Positions 1 to 9,010 of a stretch of 64,000 nucleotides of DNA are shown one piece after another. Under the pieces are notes generated by a model. That model made no database searches, had not been told where the DNA came from, and was given only the letters and a program-made list of their open reading frames with translations. Both the position numbers and the translations under genes were made by a program. This stretch comes from CAYWMY01 sp046352935 (GTDB taxonomy: Bacteria; Pseudomonadota; Gammaproteobacteria; Steroidobacterales; Steroidobacteraceae), in assembly GCA_046352935.1 (NCBI GenBank), contig JAXMGR010000017.1:32397-96396 (forward strand), written 5' to 3'. Within the stretch, counting starts at the first letter, position 1. Each line of letters begins with the position of its first letter.

Positions 1-1
1 C

Positions 2-1423
2 CAGGGGTCGCTCGCCGCGACCCAGGACCAGATCGCCTGGGTCCTCACCTTCTACGCGGTCGCCGGGGCGATCATGACGCCGCCCACGACCTGGCTCGCG
101 GAGCGCTTCGGCCACCGCCGCGTGTTCGCGACCAGTGTCGGGGCCTTCACGCTGCTGTCGGTGTTCTGCGGGCTCGCCGGCACCGTCGAGCAGCTCGCGG
201 CGCTGCGTTTCCTGCAGGGACTGTCGGGCGCGGCGATCATGCCGCTCTCGCAGGCCACGCTGATGCTGATCTTTCCGCCGGAGTCGCGCAGCCGCGCATT
301 CGCGCTGTGGATGATGGGCACGCTGCTCGGGCCGATCCTCGGCCCGACCATCGGCGGCTACGTCACGGAGGAGTACAACTGGCGCTGGATCTTCCTCATG
401 AACATCCCCTTCGGCGTGGCCGCGCTGGTCCCGATCCTGACGCTGATGCCCGAGCGGCGTGCGGCCGCGAAGCCCCACTTCAGCGTCGCAGGCTTCCTGA
501 TGCTCTCGGTGGCCGTGGGCAGCCTGCAGCTCGCGCTGGACCGCGGCCACCGCAACGACTGGTTCGAGTCCCCCGAGACGATCATCGAGGCGGCACTGTG
601 CGTAACGGGGCTTTACCTGTTTGTCCTGCACCTGCGCCACTCCAGGAATCCGTTCCTGCCCCTGGAGATCTTCCACAACCGCACCTACCTCACGGGTGTG
701 ACCCTGGCCGCCATCTGCAGCGGACTGCTCATGGCGACGATGATGCTGGCGCCGGCACTGCTGCAGCACGTCTTCGACTATCCGGTGGCCGAAGCGGGCC
801 TGCTGGCCTCGCCGCGCGGCCTGGGCGCCGTGGTCGCGACCGTCGTCGTGGCGCGCTACGGCAATCGCGTCGACGGGCGCTTGCTCGTCACCGCCGGCAT
901 CCTGATGATCGCGCTCTCGCTGTGGATCAGCACCGGCTTCAACCTGAACACCACGCCCCTGATCTTCGTCGAGACCAGCGTGCTGCAGGGCGTGGGCATG
1001 GCGCTCATGTTCGGCACGGTGCAGGTCATGACCTTCAACGCGCTGTCGGTGCCCATGCAGACCCACGGCGCGACCATGTTCTCGCTGGGCCGCTACCTCG
1101 GTGGCAGCATCGGCATGTCGCTCATGACCACCATGCTCGCGCGCGGCACGCAGCAGATGCACGAGCGGCTTGGCGAGAACATCACCGTGTTCAGCGACCA
1201 CGGCGCGCTCGTGTCCGGCGCCTGGGACTGGAGCACGACGGCCGGTGCCGCGGCGCTCGAGCGCGAGATCACCCGCCAGGCCATGATGATCGCCTATCTC
1301 AACGACTTCGCGATCCTGACGCTGGCGACGCTCGTGGCGCTGCCGCTCGTATTCCTCATGCGGGATTCGAGGCGCACGGCGGCGAAGTCCGGCGCCGCCG
1401 CGCCACCGATCGTCGCCGACTGA
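2..1423 (+). CDS. MFS drug-efflux transporter, DHA2 (EmrB/QacA) family, 5'-truncated
   Basis: This is an inner-membrane proton-driven exporter of the 14-TM DHA2 class. The reading frame is open from base 2, so the N-terminus lies upstream of the window. The visible part starts in TM1 (TQDQIAWVLTFYAVAGAIMTP) and carries the DHA2 motif C region (GPILGPTIGGY), where the protein reads 'NWRWIFLMNIPFG' as in EmrB. Repeated hydrophobic segments follow to a short hydrophilic tail. The substrate cannot be told from the sequence. Such genes usually sit with an EmrA-type adaptor and an outer-membrane channel, which would lie upstream. It ends 63 bp from the convergent hslO. Confidence 0.9.
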   Translation, partial: QGSLAATQDQIAWVLTFYAVAGAIMTPPTTWLAERFGHRRVFATSVGAFTLLSVFCGLAGTVEQLAALRFLQGLSGAAIMPLSQATLMLIFPPESRSRAFALWMMGTLLGPILGPTIGGYVTEEYNWRWIFLMNIPFGVAALVPILTLMPERRAAAKPHFSVAGFLMLSVAVGSLQLALDRGHRNDWFESPETIIEAALCVTGLYLFVLHLRHSRNPFLPLEIFHNRTYLTGVTLAAICSGLLMATMMLAPALLQHVFDYPVAEAGLLASPRGLGAVVATVVVARYGNRVDGRLLVTAGILMIALSLWISTGFNLNTTPLIFVETSVLQGVGMALMFGTVQVMTFNALSVPMQTHGATMFSLGRYLGGSIGMSLMTTMLARGTQQMHERLGENITVFSDHGALVSGAWDWSTTAGAAALEREITRQAMMIAYLNDFAILTLATLVALPLVFLMRDSRRTAAKSGAAAPPIVAD

Positions 1424-1486
1424 CCGCGGGGAGCGCACCGGCGGACGCGTGTGGCGCGTCCGGACCCGTGATCCGCGCGCGGCTCG

Positions 1487-2396
1487 TCAATGCAGGCCGC
1501 GCGGCGGCGCGTGTGTCACGCCGGCGCTGAACAGCCGCGCGATGTCGACGGGATCGAAGCTCCAGGCACGGTTGCAGAATTCGCAGCGGACCTCGACGTC
1601 ACCGCGTTCGCGCAGGATGTCCTGCGCCTCGTCGGTGCCGAGCGAACGGATGATGCCCTCGACGCGCTCGCGCGAGCAGGTGCACTGGAAATAGACGGGC
1701 GCGCCCTCGAACAGGCGCACGTCGTCCTCGTGGAACAGGCGGTGCAGGAGGGTCCGGCAGCTCTCGCCGAGGAGTTCACCCGGCGTCAGGGTGCCCGCGA
1801 GCAGTTGCAGGCGCTGCCATTCTTCCTCCGCGGCCGCGATCAGCCGGGGGTCGTCCTCCGCGTGCGCCGTCGAGCCGACCGGCAGGCGCTGCAGCAGCAG
1901 GCCTGCGGCCTGGCGTCCGCTGCAGGCGAGCAGCAGTCGCGAGTCGATCTGCTCGGAGTGCCGGAAGTAATGTTCGAGCGAGGCCGAGAGGCCCTCGCCG
2001 ATCAGCGGCACGATGCCCTGGTAGCGGTTCTCGCGGTCGTCCGTCTCGACCGTGACGGCGAGCTGCCCGCCCCCGGTCATCTGTTCGAGCGCCCGGGATT
2101 CGACCGCGCCGCGATGGCGCGCGACGCCGCGGATGGCGAGGCCGTCGGTGCATTGCGCGACGAGCAGGTGCAGGGGCCCCGGGCCCTGCAGCTGCAGCGT
2201 GAGCTGGCCGTCGAACTTGAGGGAACCCGCGAGCAGCACGGACGCGGCGAGCGCTTCGCCGAGCGTGTCGCGTACGGCCACCGGGTAGTCGTGGTGCTCG
2301 ATGACCGCGCGCCAGCCGAGCCTCACGTAGTGCCCACGCACGCGGCCAGTCCTCGAACTGCAGGTCATGCCGGTCTGTCGCGCGTCGCTCGGCCAT
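1487..2396 (-). CDS. hslO: Hsp33 redox-regulated chaperone (with an apparent frameshift near the N-terminus)
   Basis: Hsp33 is a cytosolic holdase switched on by oxidation of a C-terminal zinc centre. The zinc ligands are visible as CTC and CEFC, 33 residues apart, close to the C-terminus. The body matches the family (DTLGEALAASVLLAGSLKFDG). The continuous frame opens at 2368 with an unlikely N-terminus. The expected Hsp33 start (ATG at 2396, MAERRATDRHDLQFEDWP) is in another frame and would join at about 2343 if one C is removed, giving DWP-VRGHYVRL. So one extra base is present at about 2341-2344, either a sequencing error or a real lesion. I annotate the joined gene. The order hslO, gatB, gatA, gatC on one strand is not a familiar operon. 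Confidence 0.85.
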
Positions 2397-2924
2397 GCCT
2401 ATCCGCAACCCGCCGATGGCCCCGCGTGCTCGCTGGCCAGCCACGGAGACCTGAACGCGCGGCTCGCTTGAGCACCGCCGGCACGGCGATGGTGAAGTAT
2501 CGGTCCAGGCGCGAAGAGCGCGTCCCTGCGGACTCGGGCTCGACATCCCTGTCTCGCACGGTTTCGGCCCGGGACCTTCACCCGCCGCCGGCGGCGTGAC
2601 GGACCCGTCGTCGTGCCACGTCGAGGCGTGCCATGGCGCGAGGTCGTGCGATCGTGGATGCGCTACCGCGATCAGTCGGAATCGCCGCCGCGGCCGCGGC
2701 GAGGGTCTCCGGGGCGAGGCCGTCGCGCGCCAGGGACGGCGCGCGCCGAGCTCACAGGGACGTGCTCTTCGGCGTGCCGAGCCCCGGAGAACCCGATGCC
2801 AGCGGCCACAGGCGGCCCTTCGGAATCGCGGACGAATCTCCGAAGGCTCCAGCACCATCAGCCAGCCGGCGGCCCATGGGCGGCAGCGTCGCTCCGCGTC
2901 CCGAGCGAGCCCGGCGCCGCCGAC
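2397..2924. other. 528-bp gap between hslO and gatB with no recognisable gene
   Basis: Both strands were read. The open frames here are Arg/Pro/Ser-rich shadows typical of high-GC DNA, with no recognisable motif, no clear Shine-Dalgarno and no terminator. The stretch lies inside the frameshift-rich part of the window, so a damaged gene could be hidden, but none can be supported. Confidence 0.5.
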
Positions 2925-4362
2925 TCAGCCGGCGAGCAGCTTCTTCAGGAGATCGTTGACCTGCGCGGGATTCGCCTTGCCCTGCGTCGCCTTCATCACC
3001 TGCCCGACGAAGAAGCCGAACAGCTTGTCCTTGCCCGAGCGGTAGTCGGCGAGCTGCTTCGGGCTCGCGGCCATGACCTCGGCGATGACCTTCTCGATCG
3101 CGCCCGTGTCCGTGATCTGCTTCAGGCCCGCATCGCCTCGATCGGCATCGGCGTCGAGGCCCTCGTCCCACATCGCCTCGATCACGTCCTTGGCGATCTT
3201 GCCGGAGATCGTCTCGTCCACGATGCGCACGAGGAGCCCCGCAAGCCGCGCGGCATCGATCTTCGACCGCCCGATCTCCAGGCCGTCGCGATTCAGGAAC
3301 CCCGACAGCTCGCCCATCGTCCAGTTCGCGGCGAGCTTCGCGCTGGCGACGCCACGCCGCTTGCAACCTCGTAGTAGTCGCCGAGCTCGCGGCTCGCGGT
3401 CAGCACCCGCGTCGTACTCCGGGATACCCATGTTGCTGGCGCGCGCGGCCTTCTCGTCGCCAGCTCGCGCGCGGTACGTGCGCACCGCAGCGACGAACGC
3501 GGGCTCGATCGCGAGCAGCAGCAGGTCCGGGTCAGGAAATAGCGGTAGTCGTTCGCCTCCTCGGCTGACGCATCGACGCGTCTCGTCGCGATCGGAGTCG
3601 TGGGCGTCCACCGCCACCGCTCTCGTTGAGCTCGATCTGGCGCGCCACCTCGTGGTGGGTCAACCTTCTCGACGAAGCGGAAGGAGTTCAGTTCTTGATC
3701 TGCTGGCGGCCATGAACTTCTCCGAACCGCGCGGTCGCACCGAGACGTTCGCGTCGCAGCGGAACGAGCCCTCCTGCATGTTGCCGTCGCAGATCTCGAG
3801 GTAGCGCACCAGCGTGTGGATCTTCTTCATGTACGCGATCGCCTCGCGCGCCGAACGCATGTCCGGCTCCGAGACGATCTCGAGCAGCAACGTGCCCGCG
3901 CACGGTTGGGAGTCGATGCCGCTCATCGCGCCCAGGCCCTCGTGCGGCAGCGACTTGCCCGCGTCCTCCTCGAGGTGCGCGCGCGTGACGCCGATGGTCT
4001 TGCGCACGCCGTCCTCCAGCAGGATCTCGACCGCGCCCTTCGCCACCACGGGCAGCTCGTACTTCTGGCTGATCTGGTAGCGGCCACTTCGGCGGGTCGG
4101 GGTGAAGTAGTTCTTGCGCGCGAACACCGAGCGCGGCGGCGCGACCATCGGCACCCACCGCGAAGGGCCGAACTTCACGGCCATCCGCACAGCCTCGGCG
4201 TTCAGCACGGGCAGCACGCCCAGGTAGCCGAGATCGAGCAGGCCGAGCCTGCGTGTTCGGCAGCGCACCGAAGGCCGTCGATGCGGCGGAGAAGATCTTC
4301 GATTTCGTGGCGAGCTGCGCGTGGATCTCCAGCCCGATGACGACTTCCCAGTCAGTGGCCAT
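2925..4362 (-). pseudogene. gatB: Asp/Glu-tRNA(Asn/Gln) amidotransferase subunit B, broken by many frameshifts
   Basis: GatB is the kinase/tRNA-binding subunit of GatCAB, which amidates misacylated Glu-tRNA(Gln) and Asp-tRNA(Asn). The start is ATG 4362 (MATDWEVVIGLEIHAQL), 12 nt after the gatA stop. The protein can be followed only by hopping frames: NTQA near 4260, then GVLPVLNAEAVRMAVKFG and ELPVVAKGAVEI, GSEKF near 3720, the SDRDETR segment near 3600, FPDPDLL near 3530, PEYDAG near 3415, and an intact tail from about 3350 (ANWTMGELSGFLNRDG) to the stop at 2925. At least eight frame changes are visible, several in compensating pairs. Conservation between breaks is high, so poor base accuracy is more likely than old decay, but as written the gene encodes no full protein. 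Confidence 0.85.
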
Positions 4363-4374
4363 GCGATGTCGTCC

Positions 4375-5831
4375 TCACGCGAAGGCCGCGGGCGCGCGGC
4401 GGTGCCAGTCGGTCTCCCGCTGGTAGGCATGCGCCGCGGCGAGCAGCCGCGACTCCACTTGTCGCGGTCGTCCAGCCTGCAGCCCCGCCGGCAGCCCGTC
4501 GACGAGGCCGCAGGGCAGCGACAGCGCCGGCAGGCCCGCGAGGTTCGCGCCGATGGTGTAAAGATGTCGTTCAGGTACATGGTGATCGGATCGTCCTGTA
4601 GCACCGATCGGGAACGCGGTCGTAGGCGAGGTCGGACCGAGCAGCAGGTCCGCCGACCCCGAGCGCTGCGGGAAATCCGCGGTGATCAGGCTGCGAACCT
4701 TCTGCGCCTTCAGGTAGTAGGCGTCGTAGTAGCCGGCGGACGTGGGTGCCGGTCATGATTCGGCGCCGACCTCGGCGCCGAAGCCCTCGCCGCGCGAGCG
4801 GCGAGTACAGGTCCAGGGAGATCGCGCGGATCCTCGCAGCGGTGTCCGAACCGTACGCCGTCGAAGCGCGACAGGTTGGACGAGCACTCGGCGGGCGCGA
4901 CCACGTAGTAGGTCGGCACCGACAACGGCAGGCTCGGACAGCTCACCTCGACGAAGCGCGCGCCGAGGCCGCGGTAGACCTCGATCGCCGCCTCGACCGC
5001 ACGCGCCATGCCCGCGTCGAGACCCGCGGCGAAGAACTCCTTGATGAGGCCGACCCGCAGGCCCGCGAGCGGCTGGTCGAGCTCGCGCGAATAGGCGGGC
5101 ACGGGCGCATCGACCGAGGTCGAGTCGCGCCCGTCGAAGCCCGACATCGCCTCCAGCACCAGTGCGCAGTCCTCGGCGCTGGCCGCGAACACGCCGGCCT
5201 GGTCCAGGCTGGAGGCGAACGCGATCATCCCGTAGCGCGACACGCGGCCGTAGGTCGGCTTGATGCCGGTGATGCCGCAGAGCGCGGCCGGCTGGCGGAT
5301 CGAGCCGCCGGTGTCGGTGCCGCTCGCGACCGGGGCGAGCCTGGCCGCGACCGCGGCGGCCGAGCCGCCCGAGGAGCCGCCGGGCACGCGTCCGGTGTCC
5401 CAGGGGTTGCGTACCGGGCCGAAGTGGCTGGTCTCGTTGGACGAGCCCATTGCGAACTCGTCCATGTTCGTCTTGCCGAGCATGACCGTGCCGGCCGCCT
5501 TCAGCCGCGTCACGACGGTCGCGTCGTAGGGCGAGACGAAGTTCGCCAGCATCCTCGAGCCGCAGGTGGTCAGCACGCCGTCGGTGCAGAAGATGTCCTT
5601 GTGCGCGAGCGGCAGCCCCTCGAGCAGGCCGCCTTCGCCACGCGCGAGCCGGGCGTCCGCCGCCTGCGCGTCGGCCAGCGCCCGCTCGGCAGTCACGGTG
5701 ATGAAGGCATTAAGGCCCGGGTTGGCGCGCTCGATGCGGCCGAGGAAGTGACGCGTCAGCTCCGCGCTGGAGTACTGACGGGCCCTGAGACCGCGGACGA
5801 GGTCGGCGGCCGACTGCAGATGGAGGCTCAC
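4375..5831 (-). pseudogene. gatA: Asp/Glu-tRNA amidotransferase subunit A, C-terminal part frameshifted
   Basis: GatA is the amidase that releases ammonia from Gln for tRNA-dependent amidation. The GTG start at 5831 overlaps the gatC stop by 4 nt. The first ~330 codons are intact and hold the amidase-signature elements: AHKDIF (catalytic Lys), GGSSGGSAAAVAA and TDTGGSIRQPAA (Ser-cisSer-Lys triad). After RFGHRCEDP (about 4830) the frame breaks repeatedly. Fragments of the expected tail follow in different frames: RSRGEGFGAEV, MTGTHV, LQDDPITMYLNDIFT and finally AYQRETDWHRRAPAAFA, stopping at 4375. The breaks adjoin those in gatB and look like the same cluster of indels. Confidence 0.85.
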
Positions 5832-6118
5832 TCGATCACCTTCGGCACGAGATAGAGGCCGGCCGCGGTCGCGGCGGCATTGCGCTGATAGACCTCGTGC
5901 CGGTCGGTCTCGGTGACGACGTCGGGACGCAGGCGCTGCACCTGGCCTTCGAGCGGATGCGCCATCGGCTCGACGCCGGCGGTGTCCGCGGCATCGAGCT
6001 CGGCGACGAAATCGAGGATGCGCGACAGGCTGTCGGCATATGCCGACAACTCCTGGTCGGTGATCGAGAGTCGCGCGAGGCGCGCAATGCTCTCGACGTC
6101 GCTGCGGCTGAGCGTCAT
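5828..6118 (-). CDS. gatC: Asp/Glu-tRNA amidotransferase subunit C
   Basis: GatC is the 96-residue clamp subunit that stabilises GatA within GatCAB. The start ATG at 6118 has a GGAG Shine-Dalgarno about 7 nt upstream. The N-terminus (MTLSRSDVESIARLARL) and the central MAHPLEGQ-RLRPDVV segment are typical of the family. The length is normal and the frame is intact, unlike its downstream partners gatA (4-nt overlap) and gatB. It is divergent from mreB; the 129-bp interval must hold promoters for both. Confidence 0.93.
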   Translation of the reverse strand: MTLSRSDVESIARLARLSITDQELSAYADSLSRILDFVAELDAADTAGVEPMAHPLEGQVQRLRPDVVTETDRHEVYQRNAAATAAGLYLVPKVIE

Positions 6119-6175
6119 CGTGACTCCGAAGCGGGAAAACGGCTGGAAATGCCGGCGCAGATGATACACATCGCC

Positions 6176-6204
6176 TTGTGGAATGTCCCACCCGGGGCTA
6201 TAGT
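6176..6204 (+). promoter_or_regulatory. Putative sigma70 promoter of mreB
   Basis: A -35-like TTGTGG at 6176-6181 and a -10 TATAGT at 6199-6204 (5 of 6 consensus) are separated by 17 nt and lie 43 nt upstream of the mreB ATG. On the other strand a TATCAT element near 6160-6170 could serve gatC. Sequence inference only. Confidence 0.5.
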
Positions 6205-6247
6205 CGCGCGAACTTTTTGCCCTCCCTCGGCGAGTAGAAACACCTGC

Positions 6248-7291
6248 ATGTTCAAGAGCCTTCGAGGTTACTTCTCCAGTGACCTGTCGATCGATCTCGG
6301 GACGGCCAACACCCTGATCTACGTTCGCGACCGCGGCATCGTGCTGAACGAGCCGTCGGTCGTCGCCGTGCAGGACGAGCCCGGCCGCGGCGGCAAGGCC
6401 ATCGTGGCCGTCGGCGCCGAGGCGAAGAACATGCTGGGCCGCACGCCCGGCCACATCACCGCGGTGCGGCCGATGAAGGACGGCGTGATCGCCAACTTCA
6501 CCTACACCGAGAAGATGCTGCAGTACTTCATCGGCAAGGTGCACGGCAACCGCTGGCTGCGGCCGAGCCCCTGGGTGCTGATCTGCGTGCCCTTCGGCTC
6601 GACCGAGGTCGAGCGCCGCGCGATCCAGGAGTCCGCGCAGGGCGCGGGCGCCCGCCGCGTCGACGTGATCCCCGAGCCCATGGCGGCCGCGGTCGGCGCC
6701 GGCCTGCCGGTGCACGAGGCGCGCGGCTCGATGGTGCTCGACATCGGCGGCGGCACCTCCGAGGTCGCCGTGATCTCGCTGAACGGCATCGTCTACGCCG
6801 AGTCGGTACGCATGGGCGGCGACCGCTTCGACGACGCCATCATCAACTACGTGCGCCGCAACTACGGCATCCTCATCGGCGAGGCGACCGCCGAGCGCAT
6901 CAAGATGGAGATCGGTTCGGCCTACCCGGGACAGCAGGTGCGCGAAGTCTCGGTCAAGGGACGCAATCTGGCCGAGGGCGTGCCGCGCGCGTTCACGCTG
7001 AACTCGAACGAGATCCTGGAGGCACTGCAGGAGCCGCTGCAGGGCATCGTCGCGGCGGTCAAGAAGGCCCTGGAGCAGACCCCTCCCGAGCTGGGCTCCG
7101 ACGTCGCGGAGCGCGGCATCGTGCTGACGGGCGGCGGTGCGCTGCTCAAGGACATCGACAAGCTCCTCATGGAGGAGACGGGTCTGCCCGTCGTCGTGGC
7201 CGACGATCCGCTCACCTGCGTGGCGCGGGGCGGCGGCCGCATCCTGGAGCTGACCGAGGAACATGGTCCGGGCCTCTTTGGCCTCGAGTGA
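6248..7291 (+). CDS. mreB: Rod shape-determining protein MreB (bacterial actin)
   Basis: MreB forms membrane-bound actin-like filaments that position the lateral cell-wall synthesis machinery. The 347-residue protein has the actin-fold phosphate loops: DLGTANTL near residue 18 and DIGGGTSEV near residue 165. GGGALLKDID near residue 295 belongs to the adenosine-binding region. The start MFKSLRGYFSSDLSIDLGT is typical; the longer open frame upstream has no support. It heads a tightly spaced run (mreC, mreD, mrdA, rodA, mltB, rlpA). Confidence 0.98.
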   Translation: MFKSLRGYFSSDLSIDLGTANTLIYVRDRGIVLNEPSVVAVQDEPGRGGKAIVAVGAEAKNMLGRTPGHITAVRPMKDGVIANFTYTEKMLQYFIGKVHGNRWLRPSPWVLICVPFGSTEVERRAIQESAQGAGARRVDVIPEPMAAAVGAGLPVHEARGSMVLDIGGGTSEVAVISLNGIVYAESVRMGGDRFDDAIINYVRRNYGILIGEATAERIKMEIGSAYPGQQVREVSVKGRNLAEGVPRAFTLNSNEILEALQEPLQGIVAAVKKALEQTPPELGSDVAERGIVLTGGGALLKDIDKLLMEETGLPVVVADDPLTCVARGGGRILELTEEHGPGLFGLE

Positions 7292-7393
7292 TCCCGCCAC
7301 CCGGCTCTCCGGGCCGGCCGCACGGCGGTCCGTGAAGCTTCGTCCGCCGCTCTTCGAATTCCTGCTCGCGGCTCTACCGCGGGGAACCCGGCC

Positions 7394-8518
7394 ATGGCCT
7401 CCCTGAACGCGCCGCGTGGCCGGCCACTGCTGGTCCGCGGTCCGCCGACGAGCCTCAGGTTCGTCGTGCTGGCCGGCATCGCCATCGCGCTCATGGTCCT
7501 GGACCACCGGCAGCATCAGCTCGAGCAGATCCGCAGCTTTCTGTCCGTCATGGCCTACCCGCTGCACTGGCTCGCGGCCGCTCCCGGGCGCAGCTATGCC
7601 TGGTACGACGAATCCTCCAGGACGCGCGCCGAGCTCGAATCCGACAATGTGGTGCTCGCGTCGGAGAATCTCCGGCTGAAGCTGCGCCTGCAGCGCTTCG
7701 AGTGGCTGGAGCAGGAGAACCAGCGCCTGCGCGCGGCGAGCGCCAGCACCGCGCGCATCGTCGACCGCACGCTGCTCGCCGAGGTCATGCGCGTCGACCT
7801 CGACCCGTTCCGGCAGCGCGTGCTGATCGGTCGCGGCAGCCGCGACGGCGTCTTCAAGGGCCAGGCCGTCCTCGATGCGGGCGGGATCTTCGGCCAGGTC
7901 ACGCACGTCGGTCCGTTCTCCGCCGAGCTGATCCTGATCTCGGACTCGGAACACGCGCTGCCCGTGCAGGTCGTCCGCAACGGGCTGCGCACCATCGCCG
8001 TCGGCACCGGACGGCCTGACGAGCTGAGCCTGCCCTACCTGTCCAAGAACGCGGACGTGAAGGTGGGCGACCTGCTGGTGTCGTCGGGCCTCGGCGGGGT
8101 CTACCCCCCGGGATATCCCGCCGCGCGCGTGCGCGAGGTCAACCGCGCGCCGAACCAGCCGCTGCTGCTGGTCACGGCCGTGCCGACGGCCGGACTGGAC
8201 CGCTCACCCGAGGTGCTGCTCGCCTGGTTCGAGAACCGCATCCCTGAGATCCCGCCCGAACCCGCTGCCGGGACGCCGCCGCCCGGAGGCGCAGACGCAG
8301 GCGCGGGCCGCGCGACAGCCGCCGCGGCAAGCGCCCCGCCGGGCGGGCCGCCCGCCGTCACCGCGCCCGCAACCACGGCGTCGCTCCGACCCGCGCCGGC
8401 AACACCGGCCGCGCCCGTCTCCACGCCCCCGGGAACAGCGCGACCGGCAGGCGTCCCCACTGCGACGCCCGAACCGCCGGCGGCCTCACCGGCAGCCACC
8501 GGGGAGGGACGACGATGA
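7394..8518 (+). CDS. mreC: Rod shape-determining protein MreC
   Basis: MreC is a bitopic inner-membrane protein that forms a periplasmic scaffold and activates PBP2-RodA. The 374-residue protein has a short cytoplasmic N-terminus, one TM segment (about residues 18-38), a coiled coil (SENLRLKLRLQRFEWLEQEN) and the beta-barrel periplasmic domain with LISDSEHALPVQV and SSGLGGVYPPGYP. From about residue 290 the C-terminus is a long Pro/Ala/Thr-rich tail, longer than in E. coli and probably disordered. It lies 102 bp after mreB and overlaps mreD by 4 nt (ATGA). Confidence 0.95.
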   Translation: MASLNAPRGRPLLVRGPPTSLRFVVLAGIAIALMVLDHRQHQLEQIRSFLSVMAYPLHWLAAAPGRSYAWYDESSRTRAELESDNVVLASENLRLKLRLQRFEWLEQENQRLRAASASTARIVDRTLLAEVMRVDLDPFRQRVLIGRGSRDGVFKGQAVLDAGGIFGQVTHVGPFSAELILISDSEHALPVQVVRNGLRTIAVGTGRPDELSLPYLSKNADVKVGDLLVSSGLGGVYPPGYPAARVREVNRAPNQPLLLVTAVPTAGLDRSPEVLLAWFENRIPEIPPEPAAGTPPPGGADAGAGRATAAAASAPPGGPPAVTAPATTASLRPAPATPAAPVSTPPGTARPAGVPTATPEPPAASPAATGEGRR

Positions 8519-8994
8519 GCACCGCAGCGGGCGTCTCCTTCCCGAAGGTCGTCGCCGTCGCGGTCGCGGCGCTCGTCCTGACGGCCGTGCCGCTGCCCAG
8601 GATCGTCGCGATCCTGCGACCGGACTTCGCGGCGCTCGCCGTCATCGCCTTCGCCGTGTTCGCACCGCGTTCCGCCGGACTGCTGTTCGCGTTCCTCATG
8701 GGTCTCGCGCTCGACGCCTTCAAGGGCGTCGTGCTCGGGCAGCACGCGCTCGCCCTGACGACGGTCGCCTTCATCACGCTCAACCTGCACCTGCGCATCC
8801 GCATGTTCACGATCGGCCAGCAGGCGCTGACCGTGCTGTCGCTGCTGTGGCTGAAGGAATTCATCGTCTTCTGGATCGACGGCGTGACGGGACACCCGAT
8901 CACCGACGGCGCGCGCTGGCTGGCGGTGTTCACGGGCGCCGTCGTGTGGCTGTTCGTGCCGCAGCTCATGCACCGCCTGCTGACGCGGCGCTGA
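8515..8994 (+). CDS. mreD: Rod shape-determining protein MreD
   Basis: MreD is a small polytopic inner-membrane protein of the elongasome, partner of MreC. The 159 residues contain about five hydrophobic segments. The family hallmark is visible as PDFAALAVIAFAVFAP and GLALDAFKGVVLGQHAL. The start overlaps the mreC stop (ATGA), indicating translational coupling, and the gene ends 16 nt before mrdA. Confidence 0.93.
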   Translation: MSTAAGVSFPKVVAVAVAALVLTAVPLPRIVAILRPDFAALAVIAFAVFAPRSAGLLFAFLMGLALDAFKGVVLGQHALALTTVAFITLNLHLRIRMFTIGQQALTVLSLLWLKEFIVFWIDGVTGHPITDGARWLAVFTGAVVWLFVPQLMHRLLTRR

Positions 8995-9010
8995 GCCGGA
9001 CGGGGCCGCG

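Noticed and set aside
5828..7954. 708-codon minus-strand frame across mreB and mreC joined to gatC
   Set aside because: Only its last 96 codons (gatC) are real; the remainder is antisense to mreB and mreC.
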